From NCBI GenBank assembly GCA_964476625.1, contig CAYZBJ010000003.1, positions 38,985 to 102,984 of the forward strand: 64,000 nt of DNA, written 5' to 3'. Below, in pieces: positions 23,863 through 32,898 of this stretch. The notes under the pieces are model-generated. The model did not search any database, was not told the DNA's origin, and saw only the letters and a program-made list of their open reading frames with translations. Positions within the stretch are counted from its first letter, which is position 1, and each line of letters begins with the position of its first letter. This stretch comes from JAMLIN01 sp964476625. Lineage in GTDB: Bacteria; Pseudomonadota; Gammaproteobacteria; Burkholderiales; Burkholderiaceae_E. The translations under genes were made by a program, and so were the position numbers.

Positions 23863-24813
23863 ATGACCCCCCTGCGCCCCCCTACCTCCAGCGGAATCCC
23901 CTGGTGGCCGATCGCCATCGTCGTGGTGATCATCATCGCGCTGTTCGGCGCCTGGCGTGCAGGCCTGTTCGGCGACAACGGGGAGATCATCCCGAGCCAT
24001 TCCGGCGCATCGCCCGGCACTGACGCGCCCGCCACGGCGCCGCCCGGGCCGCAGGCCGACGGCGGCGAGGCCCCCACCCCGATCCCGCCGGCGCCGGGCG
24101 TGCCGCCCGTCGATGCATCGGCAGCGCCGCCCGCCGAACAGGAAGCCCGCGCGGCGGCCCGCAGCGGTCCGCGCTACCCGGTGCCGGACCTCGACGAACA
24201 GGCGCGGCGGCAGGCGCCCCTGCCCGAGCCGGGCATCGCGAGCGACCCGCCGCTCGCCGGCGCCCTGACGGCCTTCGGCGACCGCGGCACCCTCGCCGAG
24301 TTCTTCAACCTGCAGGACATCGCCCGCCGTTTCGTGATCACCGTCGACAACCTGCCGCGCGAGATCGTGCCTTCCCAGCAAAGCGCGGTGCGACGCGTTC
24401 CGGGCCCGCTCACGGTCCAGCCGGTCGACGACGGCTTCGAGCTGCAGAACGCGAACGACCAGCGCTACCAGGCGTTCCTGCGCTTTGCCGAATCGATCGA
24501 CCCGGGCACCGCGGCGCGACTCTACGTGCGCTTCTATCCGCTGCTGCAGTACGAGTACCAGCAACTGGGCTTCCCGGACGGCCATCTCAACGACCGGGTG
24601 ATCGTCGCGATCGACAACATGCTGGCGGCGCCCACGCCGCGCGGCCCGATCAGGCTGGTCCAGCCGAAGGTGCTCTACCGCTTCGCCGACCCGGCCCTCG
24701 AATCGCTCTCCGCGGGCCAGAAGATCATGGTCCGGATCGGGCCCGACAATGCCCGTCGGCTGCGCGCCGTCCTGCTGCGCCTGCGCGACGAACTCACGAC
24801 CCTCGGCAAATGA
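23863..24813 (+). CDS. DUF3014 family membrane-anchored protein
   Basis: A 316-residue protein with one transmembrane segment at residues 13-30 (WWPIAIVVVIIIALFGAW). A Pro/Ala-rich linker runs to about residue 100. A conserved C-terminal domain follows, with NLPREIVPSQQSAVRRVPGP, RLYVRFYPLLQYEYQQLG and HLNDRVIVAIDN. The domain matches DUF3014 and would face the periplasm. Function unknown. It is followed 55 bases later by nudC on the same strand. Confidence 0.85.
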   Translation: MTPLRPPTSSGIPWWPIAIVVVIIIALFGAWRAGLFGDNGEIIPSHSGASPGTDAPATAPPGPQADGGEAPTPIPPAPGVPPVDASAAPPAEQEARAAARSGPRYPVPDLDEQARRQAPLPEPGIASDPPLAGALTAFGDRGTLAEFFNLQDIARRFVITVDNLPREIVPSQQSAVRRVPGPLTVQPVDDGFELQNANDQRYQAFLRFAESIDPGTAARLYVRFYPLLQYEYQQLGFPDGHLNDRVIVAIDNMLAAPTPRGPIRLVQPKVLYRFADPALESLSAGQKIMVRIGPDNARRLRAVLLRLRDELTTLGK

Positions 24814-24868
24814 GAACTGCGGACGAATCATCCGCGCCCACCGCCGAACCGACGATGAAGCCAACGCA

Positions 24869-25702
24869 ATGCTGCTGACACCCAAGGGATTCGAACCACG
24901 CCTGGACCTCGCGCTCGACGACGACACCATCGTCCACCTCTTCGTGCGCGACCGACTGGTCCACAGCCTCGACGAGACCGGCGCGATGCGCTGGGCCCAG
25001 TACCGGGCCATGGGCTTTTCCGCCGAGCGGGTCCATTCGGTGGGCCGCTACGGGGGCCATGCCCATGTCGCGGTCGCCCTGTCCGACGACTTCCCGGTCG
25101 ACCTGCTGCCGCCCGGCTGGAAGGCCGCCGGGCTGCGGCAATGGTTCGGCATGCTGGATGAACCGACCCTGTCGCTGGCGATGCGGGCAGTGCAGATCGT
25201 CGACTGGGACCGACTGCACCGCTTCTGCGGCGCCTGCGGCACCCCGACGGAACTGCAGGGCAACGAGCGCTCGCGCCGCTGCCCGGACTGCGGGCTGATC
25301 GTGTACCCGCGGATCTCGCCGGCGATGATGGTGCTGGTCACCCGCGGCCGGCAACTGCTGCTCGGGCGCGGCGTGAACTTCGGCGCCGGCATGTACAGCG
25401 CGCTGGCCGGCTTCCTGGAAGCCGGCGAGACGATCGAGGACGCGGTACAGCGCGAGGTGCGCGAAGAAGTCGGGATCGAGGTCGACCAGCTGCGCTACTT
25501 CGGCAGCCAGAGCTGGCCCTTCCCGAACTCCCTGATGATCGCCTTTCGCGCCGAATACGTGAGTGGCGAACTGACGCCCGATCCGGCCGAGCTGGCCGAT
25601 GCGCGCTGGTTCGATCCGGAAGACCTGCCCAAGCTGCCCGGGCGCTTCAGCATCGCGCGCGAACTCATCGACGACGCCCTGCGCGAACTGCGCGGCAGCT
25701 GA
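24869..25702 (+). CDS. nudC: NAD(+) diphosphatase, Nudix family
   Basis: A 277-residue NudC. The zinc ribbon is complete (CGAC then CPDCG about 20 residues on). The Nudix box GFLEAGETIEDAVQREVREE keeps the G-x5-E-x7-RE-x2-EE pattern. The NAD-specific motif SQSWPFPNSLM differs from the usual SQPWPFPxS only at the first Pro. The enzyme hydrolyses NADH/NAD+ to NMN(H) and AMP and can remove NAD caps from RNA. The ATG at 24869 opens the conserved N-terminal region. The ribosome site is weak. Confidence 0.92.
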   Translation: MLLTPKGFEPRLDLALDDDTIVHLFVRDRLVHSLDETGAMRWAQYRAMGFSAERVHSVGRYGGHAHVAVALSDDFPVDLLPPGWKAAGLRQWFGMLDEPTLSLAMRAVQIVDWDRLHRFCGACGTPTELQGNERSRRCPDCGLIVYPRISPAMMVLVTRGRQLLLGRGVNFGAGMYSALAGFLEAGETIEDAVQREVREEVGIEVDQLRYFGSQSWPFPNSLMIAFRAEYVSGELTPDPAELADARWFDPEDLPKLPGRFSIARELIDDALRELRGS

Positions 25703-25720
25703 CCGCCGTCGAGGCGCGAA

Positions 25721-25750
25721 TGCTCGCCACGTCGGCTGACATGGCGAGCA
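25721..25750. terminator. Hairpin between convergent nudC and BON genes
   Basis: TGCTCGCCA (25721-25729) pairs perfectly with TGGCGAGCA (25742-25750) around a 12-base loop. It lies 19 bases past the nudC stop. No T-tract follows, so it may stabilise the 3' end rather than terminate. Confidence 0.45.
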
Positions 25751-25815
25751 CTCACAACGCTGGGCGGGGCCGTCCTGGCGTGACGAGCGGGCGTGGACGG
25801 CCCGTTCGCAGGCTC

Positions 25816-26352
25816 CTAGCTGCCGACCACCTTCAGCTTGTTCTCGACGGACAGCACGCCGTCGACCGCCTGGGCGAGCTTCTCGATTCGCATCGACTGC
25901 TCGGCGCTCGGCACTTCACCCTCGAGGATCACCCGGCCATCGCTGGTGTCGACGTTGATGGCGAGACTGCGGACATCGTCCTCGGCCACCAGCGCCGATT
26001 TCACCTTGGCGGTGATCGCCGCGTCGCCAGCGGCAGACTGTGCGCTCTCGGTCGCGGACCGGGCCCGGTCACCGAGCGAGGGGCTCTGGTCGCCCTGCGC
26101 GGTGGTGGCCGGCGGCGGCATGCCGGGCGCAGCGCCCGGGACCGCGCCGGCGCGTTCGCCGGCGGTGGTGTCGGCCGAACCCGTGGCCGGATCCGCGGGC
26201 ACCTGGCCGCTGGCGGGTCCGGCAGCCTGCGACGGCGGCTGGCCGGGGGCGGCCGCTCGATCGGCGCCATCCTGGTCGCAGGCGGCCAGTAACACGGCCG
26301 CCGAAACAGCCGCCGCGATCAATCCGTGTTTTTTAAGTTGTTCGATCTGCAT
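25816..26352 (-). CDS. BON-domain lipoprotein
   Basis: A 178-residue envelope protein. A lipoprotein signal ends in the lipobox LLAAC near residue 26. A Pro/Ala/Gly-rich disordered linker follows to about residue 100. A BON domain occupies the C-terminus (AITAKVKSALVAEDDVRSLA, INVDTSDGRVILEGEV, VENKLKVVGS). BON domains bind phospholipid or envelope partners and are common in osmotic-stress proteins such as OsmY. The ATG at 26352 follows GGAG at a good distance. It lies just downstream of a small hydrophilic gene on the same strand. Confidence 0.88.
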   Translation of the reverse strand: MQIEQLKKHGLIAAAVSAAVLLAACDQDGADRAAAPGQPPSQAAGPASGQVPADPATGSADTTAGERAGAVPGAAPGMPPPATTAQGDQSPSLGDRARSATESAQSAAGDAAITAKVKSALVAEDDVRSLAINVDTSDGRVILEGEVPSAEQSMRIEKLAQAVDGVLSVENKLKVVGS

Positions 26353-26356
26353 GGCA

Positions 26357-26668
26357 TTACTCCTTCTCTGAATCGGGTGCCGGGCGGGCGGGCGTGGAAG
26401 TTTCCCCACTGGCTGGTTTGCCCTCGGCGTCCTCGTGCTTGCCTTTTGCTTCGGCGTCCTCATGCTGTGCCCGTTCGATGATCTCCTGCGCGCGGCCCCG
26501 CAGGTCCGTGTCGGTCCGGCCCGCGGCCAGATCGTCGTAGGCCCGCCGCCCGCTCGCACGGTCGGCGCCGGGCGCCATCGCGCCGGTCGATTCATCGCGT
26601 TCATGCGGCCCTTTCAGCGGCTTCTCGCCGACTTCCGGATTCGCATCCTCACGGGTCGAGCGGGTCAT
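26357..26668 (-). CDS. Small highly hydrophilic hypothetical protein
   Basis: A 103-residue protein rich in Glu, Asp, Arg, Lys and Ala, with no hydrophobic stretch. A repeated element (HEDAEAKGKHEDAEGK) lies near residues 68-84. It is not a family I recognise. The composition resembles stress-associated disordered proteins. It ends 4 bases before the BON lipoprotein start, so the two are probably co-expressed. An inner ATG at about residue 31 is an alternative start. Divergent from the btuB leader. Confidence 0.55.
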   Translation of the reverse strand: MTRSTREDANPEVGEKPLKGPHERDESTGAMAPGADRASGRRAYDDLAAGRTDTDLRGRAQEIIERAQHEDAEAKGKHEDAEGKPASGETSTPARPAPDSEKE

Positions 26669-26867
26669 GGCGCCGCCCGGGCTCTTTCTTCCTTCACTGA
26701 ACCGACTTGCATATGGGACTCCTTGCTCTCGAAACCGGCCTGGTGCCGGTCACGAGCATGAGGTGCAGCATCCATGCCCGCCGCCACGATGCGTCGGCGC
26801 GCCGGTAAAAAGGACCGACCGGGACCGGTCGAAAAGGGGCTATTGGCGAAACGCCGTATCATCCGGA

Positions 26868-27070
26868 TTCGATTCGGGTTCCCGCCACGGCTGGCGGGTG
26901 AAAAGGGAAACAGGGCGCGCGGCCACCTCACCGCGCCAACCTGTGCTGCCCCCGCAACGGTAAGTCGGTGCGGGTGTTCCATGAGCGACGGCCACGACCG
27001 TCCCGGCCACTGCGCTACGCGCGGGAAGGCGGAACACCAAGACCGACAAGCCCGGAGACCTGCCCGCATC
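26868..27070 (+). ncRNA. Cobalamin riboswitch (btuB leader)
   Basis: About 200 bases before btuB carry the B12-box landmarks: GGCGGGTGAAAAGGGAA near 26893; CTGCCCCCGCAACGGTAAG near 26946, the core that includes the conserved CCCGC-AAC-GGTAA; and GCCCGGAGACCTGCC at 27050-27064. When adenosylcobalamin binds, this class usually hides the ribosome site or ends transcription, so uptake is switched off when B12 is plentiful. A TATCAT box at 26857-26862 may be its -10. Outer limits are approximate. Confidence 0.93.
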
Positions 27071-27198
27071 ACCAGGGACGATCGCGGGCGGCGGTGGCCT
27101 ACGGACGCAGCTTGCCCCGCAGCGTTCCCGGCCTGGTCCATTCGCTTCGTCGATACCAATGCGCCTGCGGGACGGCAGGCCGAACAGGGAAGCGAACG

Positions 27199-29106
27199 AT
27201 GAATCTCGAACCATCCACAGGCCGCCGGCCGATGCCGCGCGCCGGGTACCGCTACGCCACCTTGCCCGGGGCGTCATTGTCGATGGCGCTCTCGCTGTGC
27301 CTGCTGCCCGCGACAGCGGCGGCGCAAGCGCCGGGACCGAAACAGCTCGAGCCGGTGGTGGTCAGCGCCAGCGGCTTCGCGCAGCCGCTGGCCGATGCGA
27401 TCCCCAACACATCGGTGCATACCCGCGAGGACATCGCGCGCGCCGGCCACACCGACCTCGCCGACCTGCTTGCGGCCACGGCCGGGATCGACCTGGTGCG
27501 CAGTGGCGGCGCCGGTAGCCTGACCTCGACCTTCATGCGCGGCGCCGAAGCGCGCCAGACGCTGGTCCTGATCGACGGCGTACGGATCGAATCGGGCACC
27601 ACCGGCACCACGCGGATCGAGAACCTGATGCTCGACCAGGTCGAGCGCGTCGAAGTGGTGCGCGGCAACGTATCGGCGCTCTATGGCTCGGCCGCCGTCG
27701 GCGGCGTGGTGCAGATCTTCACCCGGCGCGGCGAAGGGCCGCCGCGGGGCAACGCCTCGATCGGCTTCGGCTCGCGCGGCGAGGAACGCGCATCGGTAGG
27801 CTCTTCGGGCGTGTTCGGCGTCGACGGCGCCACCGACTATTCGCTGCAGGCGAGCCGTCATCGCACCGACGGCAAGTCGTCGATCGACACCCGCCTGCTG
27901 CCCAGCGCCGACCCGGACCGCGACGGCTTTCGCAACACCAGCCTCACCGGCTCGCTCGGCCATCGCCTGTCGGCGCGCCACCGGATCGGCGCGCGCATCT
28001 ACTGGAGCGAGTCGCAGGTCGACCTCGACGACTCCTTCATGGTCGGCCCGGCCAGTGTCGAGCGGCAGGAGTCGCGGCTGACGGTCGCCTCCGCCTGGTG
28101 GGAGGCGCGACCCACGACGCGCTGGCGCTCGACCCTGCGCGCGAGCATCGTCGATGAGCGCTCGCTCAGCCGCTACGCCTCGGGCGCCGAGGATCCCTTC
28201 GACACCCGTCGCAACGAGCTCGAGTGGAGGAACGAACTCGCCGTGGGCCCCGGCATGCTGAGCCTGGGCCTGGCCAGCGTGCACGAGCGGATCGCGACGA
28301 GCATCGCCTACGATCGCGACCATCGCAACAGCCAGAGCGCCTTCGCCGCCTATGCGCTCAAGGCCGGCCCCCACCAGGCCGAGCTGGCCCTGCGCTACGA
28401 CGACTATTCCGACGTCGGCGATGCCACCACCGGGTCGATCGGCTATGGCTACGCGTTCAGCGAGCAGTGGCGGCTGTTCGGCCGGGCCGCGACCGCATTC
28501 AATGCGCCCACCTTCAACCACCTCTTCTATCCGGGCTTCAGCAATCCCGACCTCGACCCGGAACGCGCCCGTTCGATCGAGCTCGGCATCCAGTACCAAC
28601 GCGAAGCCGTCCTGCTGCGGGCAACCGCCTTTCGCACCCGCTACACCGACATGATCGATTCGCCGCCGCCGACCTTTCTGCCCAGCAACGTGGCGAGCGC
28701 GCAGGCGCAGGGGCTCGAACTGTCGGCCAGCGGCATCGTGCACGGCTGGCGCATGGCGGCCAACGCGACCTTCCAGTCGCCGACCAACCGCCAGACCGGT
28801 GAAACCCTGCTGCGCCGGGCCAAGCGCTTCGGCGCACTCGATGTGTCGCGCAGTTTCGGCGCCTGGGACGCCGGCGCCGACCTCGCCTGGGGCGGTTCGC
28901 GACGCGACTTCCGGATCGACACCTTCGCGCCGATCATGCTCGAGAGCCGCGCCCGCCTCGGGTTGCGCCTGCAACGCGAGATCTTCGCCGACACCAGCGT
29001 CGTGATGCGCCTGGACAACGTGACCGACGACGATACCCCGACCGCCCATGGCTATCTCCCCACGGGCCGCAGCTTCTTCGTGATGCTGCGCTGGCAGCCC
29101 TCCTGA
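27199..29106 (+). CDS. btuB: TonB-dependent vitamin B12 receptor
   Basis: A 635-residue outer-membrane receptor. The signal peptide ends near residue 35 (ATAAAQA). The TonB box region is PVVVSAS. A plug domain follows with VLIDGVRIESG and QVERVEVVRGNVSALYGSAAVGGVVQIFTR. The 22-stranded barrel ends in the C-terminal strand SFFVMLRWQPS. The riboswitch and the btuCDF genes directly downstream fix its substrate as cobalamin or a corrinoid. The reading frame is open upstream through the riboswitch, but the ATG at 27199, with AGGGA before it, is the start that yields a signal peptide. Confidence 0.95.
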   Translation: MNLEPSTGRRPMPRAGYRYATLPGASLSMALSLCLLPATAAAQAPGPKQLEPVVVSASGFAQPLADAIPNTSVHTREDIARAGHTDLADLLAATAGIDLVRSGGAGSLTSTFMRGAEARQTLVLIDGVRIESGTTGTTRIENLMLDQVERVEVVRGNVSALYGSAAVGGVVQIFTRRGEGPPRGNASIGFGSRGEERASVGSSGVFGVDGATDYSLQASRHRTDGKSSIDTRLLPSADPDRDGFRNTSLTGSLGHRLSARHRIGARIYWSESQVDLDDSFMVGPASVERQESRLTVASAWWEARPTTRWRSTLRASIVDERSLSRYASGAEDPFDTRRNELEWRNELAVGPGMLSLGLASVHERIATSIAYDRDHRNSQSAFAAYALKAGPHQAELALRYDDYSDVGDATTGSIGYGYAFSEQWRLFGRAATAFNAPTFNHLFYPGFSNPDLDPERARSIELGIQYQREAVLLRATAFRTRYTDMIDSPPPTFLPSNVASAQAQGLELSASGIVHGWRMAANATFQSPTNRQTGETLLRRAKRFGALDVSRSFGAWDAGADLAWGGSRRDFRIDTFAPIMLESRARLGLRLQREIFADTSVVMRLDNVTDDDTPTAHGYLPTGRSFFVMLRWQPS

Positions 29107-29110
29107 GCCC

Positions 29111-30109
29111 ATGCGGCGGGCCCCCCGATTCGCCTGGCCCCTGCTCGCGCTCGTCGCGCTGCTCGGGCTCGGCCTCGCGGGGGCCTGCGGCAGCGGGGGC
29201 TGCTCCCCGGCCATGTGGGGGTGGTGGGCCGACGGCGCCGACCCCCTGGCCCGCGAACTCGTCCTCGGGCTGCGCCTGCCGCGGGCGGCGGCCGGTTTCG
29301 CGGTCGGCGGCCTGCTCGCACTCGCCGGGGCACTGCTGCAGGTCCTGCTGCGCAATCCGCTCGCCGATCCATGGGTGCTCGGTGTCTCCGGCGGCGGCGC
29401 GCTCGGCGCGGTCCTCGCCATGTGGGCCGGCGCCGGCGCCGCGCTGGTCACCGGCGCGGCCTGGATCGGCGCGGCGGTCTCGACCCTGCTGCTGTTCGCC
29501 ATCGGCGCGGGCAGCGCGAACCGGGGGCTGGCGCACGGCGCGGTCGCGCCGCTGCGCATCCTGCTCACCGGCGTCATGCTCGCCTCCGGCTGGGGGGCGC
29601 TGCTCACCCTGGTCCTGAGCCTCGCCCCCGACGCCCGGCTGCGCGGCATGCTCTTCTGGCTGATCGGCGACCTCGCCGGCGCCGATGCCTGGCTGGCGCC
29701 GGCGCTCGCCCTGGCCATCGGCCTGGTGGTGGCGATGCGGCTCGCCCCCGCGCTCAACCTGATGCTGCTCGGCGATGCGCGCGCCTTCTCGCTCGGCGTC
29801 CATGTCAACCGGCTCCGGCTGGCGACCTGCCTGCTGGCGGCACTCGCCGCCGGCTTCGCGGTGACCACCGCCGGCGCGGTCGGCTTCGTCGGCCTGATCG
29901 TGCCGCATTCGCTGCGCCTCGTGCTCGGCAACGACCAGCGCGGCCTGCTGCCTGCCTGCGTGATCGCCGGCGGCACCCTCGTCGTGCTCGCCGACACCCT
30001 GGCCCGGACCATCGTCGCCCCGATCCAGCTGCCGGTCGGCGCGATCGTCTCCCTGGTCGGCGTGCCGGTGTTCCTGATGCTGCTCGTGCGCAGCCGGGCC
30101 CTGCGATGA
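29111..30109 (+). CDS. btuC: Vitamin B12 ABC transporter permease (FecCD family)
   Basis: A 332-residue inner-membrane permease with about ten hydrophobic segments. FecCD/BtuC signatures are LRLPRAAAGFAVGGLLALAG, NPLADPWVLGVSGGGALGAV and TTAGAVGFVGLIVPHSLRL. It starts 4 bases after btuB and its stop overlaps the ATPase start (ATGA). The first 20 residues form an unusually Ala/Leu/Cys-rich first segment. Confidence 0.93.
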   Translation: MRRAPRFAWPLLALVALLGLGLAGACGSGGCSPAMWGWWADGADPLARELVLGLRLPRAAAGFAVGGLLALAGALLQVLLRNPLADPWVLGVSGGGALGAVLAMWAGAGAALVTGAAWIGAAVSTLLLFAIGAGSANRGLAHGAVAPLRILLTGVMLASGWGALLTLVLSLAPDARLRGMLFWLIGDLAGADAWLAPALALAIGLVVAMRLAPALNLMLLGDARAFSLGVHVNRLRLATCLLAALAAGFAVTTAGAVGFVGLIVPHSLRLVLGNDQRGLLPACVIAGGTLVVLADTLARTIVAPIQLPVGAIVSLVGVPVFLMLLVRSRALR

Positions 30110-30900
30110 GCCGGGCCGGCCCGCTCATCGAATGGCGCGACGCCGTGGTGCACGCGCCCGACGGCCGGCGCCTGTTCGGCCCCTTCGACTGGGTGGTCGA
30201 ACCCGGCGAGTTCTGGTGCCTGGTCGGCGCAAACGGCGCCGGCAAGAGCAGCCTCGTGGGCACCGTCGCCGGCCTGGTCACGCCGCCCGACGGGCGCCTG
30301 CGGATCGCCGGGCGCCCGATCGAGCGCTGCGACATCGCCACCCTCGCCAGGCTGCGCGGCCTGCTGCCGCAGTCCTTCGAAGCGCCCTTCGGGCTCGACG
30401 CCCTGCAGACCGTGATGCTCGCCCGCGACCCGCGCAAGCGCCGCTGGCTGCGCGACGCGCCGGCCGATCGCAAGGCAGCGCTGGCGGCGCTCGCGCGGTT
30501 CGACGTCGAGGAACTCGCCGGGCGCGACATGGGCACGCTGTCGGGCGGCGAGCGCCAGCGGGTCGGGCTTGCCTCGCTGCTCGCGCAGCAGCCGATGCTC
30601 TACCTGCTCGACGAGCCCCTCGCCCATCTCGACCTGCGCCACCAGGTCGATGCGATGCGCCTGTTCGCCCGGCTCGTCGCGGCCGAACCGGTGGCGGTCG
30701 TCGCGGCGATCCACGATGTGTCGCTCGCGGCCCGCCACGCCACCCATGCCCTGCTGATCGGCAGCAAGGGGGAGGTCCACGCGGGCCCCGTCGACGCGGT
30801 GCTCGAACCCGAAGCGGTCTCGGATGCGCTCGGCTTCACGGTCCGGCGCATCCTCGTCGATGGCGCGCCGACCTATGTGCCGGCCGGTGATACGCCATGA
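30106..30900 (+). CDS. btuD: Vitamin B12 ABC transporter ATPase
   Basis: A 264-residue ABC ATPase of the FecE/BtuD type. Walker A is GANGAGKSSL near residue 42, the signature is LSGGERQRV, Walker B is YLLDEPLAHLD and the H-loop is AIHDVS. The start overlaps the btuC stop and the stop overlaps the btuF start, both as ATGA. This points to tight stoichiometric coupling. A longer frame upstream is only the antisense-free shadow of btuC. Confidence 0.93.
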   Translation: MSRAGPLIEWRDAVVHAPDGRRLFGPFDWVVEPGEFWCLVGANGAGKSSLVGTVAGLVTPPDGRLRIAGRPIERCDIATLARLRGLLPQSFEAPFGLDALQTVMLARDPRKRRWLRDAPADRKAALAALARFDVEELAGRDMGTLSGGERQRVGLASLLAQQPMLYLLDEPLAHLDLRHQVDAMRLFARLVAAEPVAVVAAIHDVSLAARHATHALLIGSKGEVHAGPVDAVLEPEAVSDALGFTVRRILVDGAPTYVPAGDTP

Positions 30901-31841
30901 ACAGGCCTGGCCGCCGGCAAGGCCTGCTTGCCCAGCTGGCCACGGCCGCCATGGCAGGCGCCGCGATCGCCCTGGCCGCGTTGGCGGCAACCCCGGCCCT
31001 CGCGGCGGCGCCGCGGACCGACGCCGGGGCGGTGAGGGTGGCCGGCGCCGGCGGCACGATCACGACGCTCGCCGGGCCGGCACGGCGCATCGTCAGCCTC
31101 GCGCCGCACCTCACCGAACTGCTGTTCGCCGCCGGCGCCGGCGACCGGGTGGTCGGCGCGAGCGCCTGGAGCGACCACCCGCCGGCGGCCCGGGCGATCG
31201 AACGGATCGGCGACAGCCACGCCTTCGACATCGAGCGCATCCTCGCCCTGCGCCCCGACCTGGTCGTCGCCTGGGACGCCGGCAACGCCCCTCGCCACAT
31301 CGCGCAATTGCGCCGGCTCGGGATCCCGATCCATCTCGAGGGCGCCGAGCGACTCGACGACATCGGCGCGGCGATCGAACGCCTCGGCCGGCTGGCCGGC
31401 ACCGAGGCGGCAGCCAGCGAAGCGGCGAGCCGCTACCGACAGCGGCTCGCCGGGTTGCGGGCGCGCCACGCCGGCCTCGCGCCGGTGCGCGTCTTCCATC
31501 AGGTCTGGGACGAGCCCCTCATGACCATCAATGGCCGGCATCCGGTCAGCGACCTGATCGCGGCCTGCGGCGGCGAGAACGTCTTCGCCAGCTCGCCGGC
31601 GCTGGTGCCGCTGGTATCGCGCGAGGCGGTCCTGCGGGCAGCGCCGGCCGTCATGACCGCCGCCGATGCCGATGACGGCAGCGACCCCTTCACCGCCTGG
31701 CGACGCTGGCCGATGCTGCCGGCAGTCGCCGCCGGCCTGCTCGTCGGCCTGCCGGCCGATGCGATCAGCCGGCTCTCGCCACGGCTGCTCGATGCCGCCG
31801 AACCGCTGTGCAAGGCGATCGCGACAGCCCGCCGGAAATGA
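30897..31841 (+). CDS. btuF: Periplasmic cobalamin-binding protein
   Basis: A 314-residue class III binding protein with a long signal peptide (about residues 1-38, ending AALAAAP). A helical-backbone fold is indicated by RIVSLAPHLTELLFAAGAGDRVVG, ERILALRPDLVVAW, and the middle helix with RLGRLAGTEAAASEAASRYRQ. It delivers corrinoid to BtuCD. Its position as last gene of the riboswitch operon supports the assignment over haem- or iron-siderophore-binding relatives. Confidence 0.9.
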   Translation: MNRPGRRQGLLAQLATAAMAGAAIALAALAATPALAAAPRTDAGAVRVAGAGGTITTLAGPARRIVSLAPHLTELLFAAGAGDRVVGASAWSDHPPAARAIERIGDSHAFDIERILALRPDLVVAWDAGNAPRHIAQLRRLGIPIHLEGAERLDDIGAAIERLGRLAGTEAAASEAASRYRQRLAGLRARHAGLAPVRVFHQVWDEPLMTINGRHPVSDLIAACGGENVFASSPALVPLVSREAVLRAAPAVMTAADADDGSDPFTAWRRWPMLPAVAAGLLVGLPADAISRLSPRLLDAAEPLCKAIATARRK

Positions 31842-31937
31842 AACACTCCCGCGCTCGCTTCGGGCGGCGGGGCGCCACTGAGCCGATGCGGTATCGTCGG
31901 GCATCGATCACTCGTCTCGACACCCGCGGGAGACTTC

Positions 31938-32561
31938 ATGAGCCTGACCCTGTACGGCGTAGCGGCTTCGCGCGCCGCCCGCCCCCTCTGGATGCTGGAA
32001 GAGCTGGCGGCCCCCTACGATCATGTGAACACTCACTACCTCGGAGGCGAAAGCCGTCAGCCGGACTTCCTCGCGCTCAATCCCAATGGGCGGATTCCGG
32101 TGCTGGTCGATGGCGATGTCGTCGTCTGGGAGTCGATGGCGATCAACCTGTACCTCGCGCGCCGTTTCGGCGGGCCGCTGGCCGCGGCCGACCTCGCCGA
32201 GGAAGCCGGCCTGCTGCGCTGGAGCTTCTGGGCGATGACCGAATGCGAGAAGGATGCCCTCGCGATCCTGTTCCATCGCTTCGCCCTGCCCCCGGAGCAG
32301 CGCAAGCCGGCGCTTGCCGATGCAGCGGAAAAGGCGCTCGCGCGCCCCTACGGGGTTCTCGAGCAGGCGCTCGAGGGCCATGAATACCTGGTCGGCGACC
32401 GCTTCACCGTCGCCGACCTCAACGTTGCGGCGGTGCTCTCCTGGGCGGCCGGCGCCCCACAGCTCGGCGCAAGCCATCCGGGGGTCCGCGACTGGCTCAG
32501 GCGCTGCCTCGGCCGCCCCGCCCAGAAAAAGGTGCGGGACATGGCCCGTGCAGGGCATTGA
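31938..32561 (+). CDS. Glutathione S-transferase family protein
   Basis: A 207-residue cytosolic GST. The N-terminal thioredoxin-like domain has the segment LYGVAASRAARPLWMLEEL and the cis-Pro region NPNGRIPVLVDGD, followed by the glutathione-site WESMAINLYLA. The C-terminal helical domain has the conserved N-cap GDRFTVADLNVAAVLSW. GGGAG precedes the ATG at 31938. The class-specific Ser/Cys is the Ser in AASRA. It is 96 bases after btuF, probably with its own promoter. Substrate unknown. Confidence 0.9.
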   Translation: MSLTLYGVAASRAARPLWMLEELAAPYDHVNTHYLGGESRQPDFLALNPNGRIPVLVDGDVVVWESMAINLYLARRFGGPLAAADLAEEAGLLRWSFWAMTECEKDALAILFHRFALPPEQRKPALADAAEKALARPYGVLEQALEGHEYLVGDRFTVADLNVAAVLSWAAGAPQLGASHPGVRDWLRRCLGRPAQKKVRDMARAGH

Positions 32562-32898
32562 CCACCGTACGCCGGAAGAAAAGCGCCCGGCACGAAGCCG
32601 GGCGGAGACTGCGGCTCACGGGGGATTGGCCGCAGGGGAGGAGACTGAGAAACTGTCCCGGCACGACACGGGGGATGCGCTGCACCGGAACCGTCCCGAT
32701 GGCTGCCGATAATCGCCGTCGACTGCCACCATCGACCAATCCGCAGAATCCATGCCCGTGATCGCCGGCCAATCCCCGGTCATCGGCCGGCCAATATTTC
32801 CGCTCCAGGACATCCGTGCCGGCCCGGGCACCGGGTTTGCGATGGCAGCTGCATCCGAGGCCTCGGGGGCTAGCCCGCCGAGGGCCTGCCCGCACAAG
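32562..32898. other. Intergenic stretch with one GC hairpin
   Basis: 337 bases before the chosen PLD start. CGCCCGGC (32584-32591) pairs with GCCGGGCG (32597-32604) around a 5-base loop, 22 bases past the GST stop. The only A/T run (AAAAG) lies on the upstream side, so it would fit a leftward terminator better. The frame of the PLD gene is open from 32752, but no ribosome site or signal sequence starts there. Confidence 0.4.

Noticed and set aside
27274..30990. A 1,238-codon open frame on the minus strand across btuB, btuC and btuD
   Set aside because: It is antisense to four well-supported genes and its translation is low-complexity Arg/Ala/Gly with no domain. Long antisense frames are expected in such high-G+C DNA.
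32584..32604. Intrinsic terminator after the GST gene
   Set aside because: The hairpin has no T-tract on the downstream side. It was noted within the intergenic entry only.
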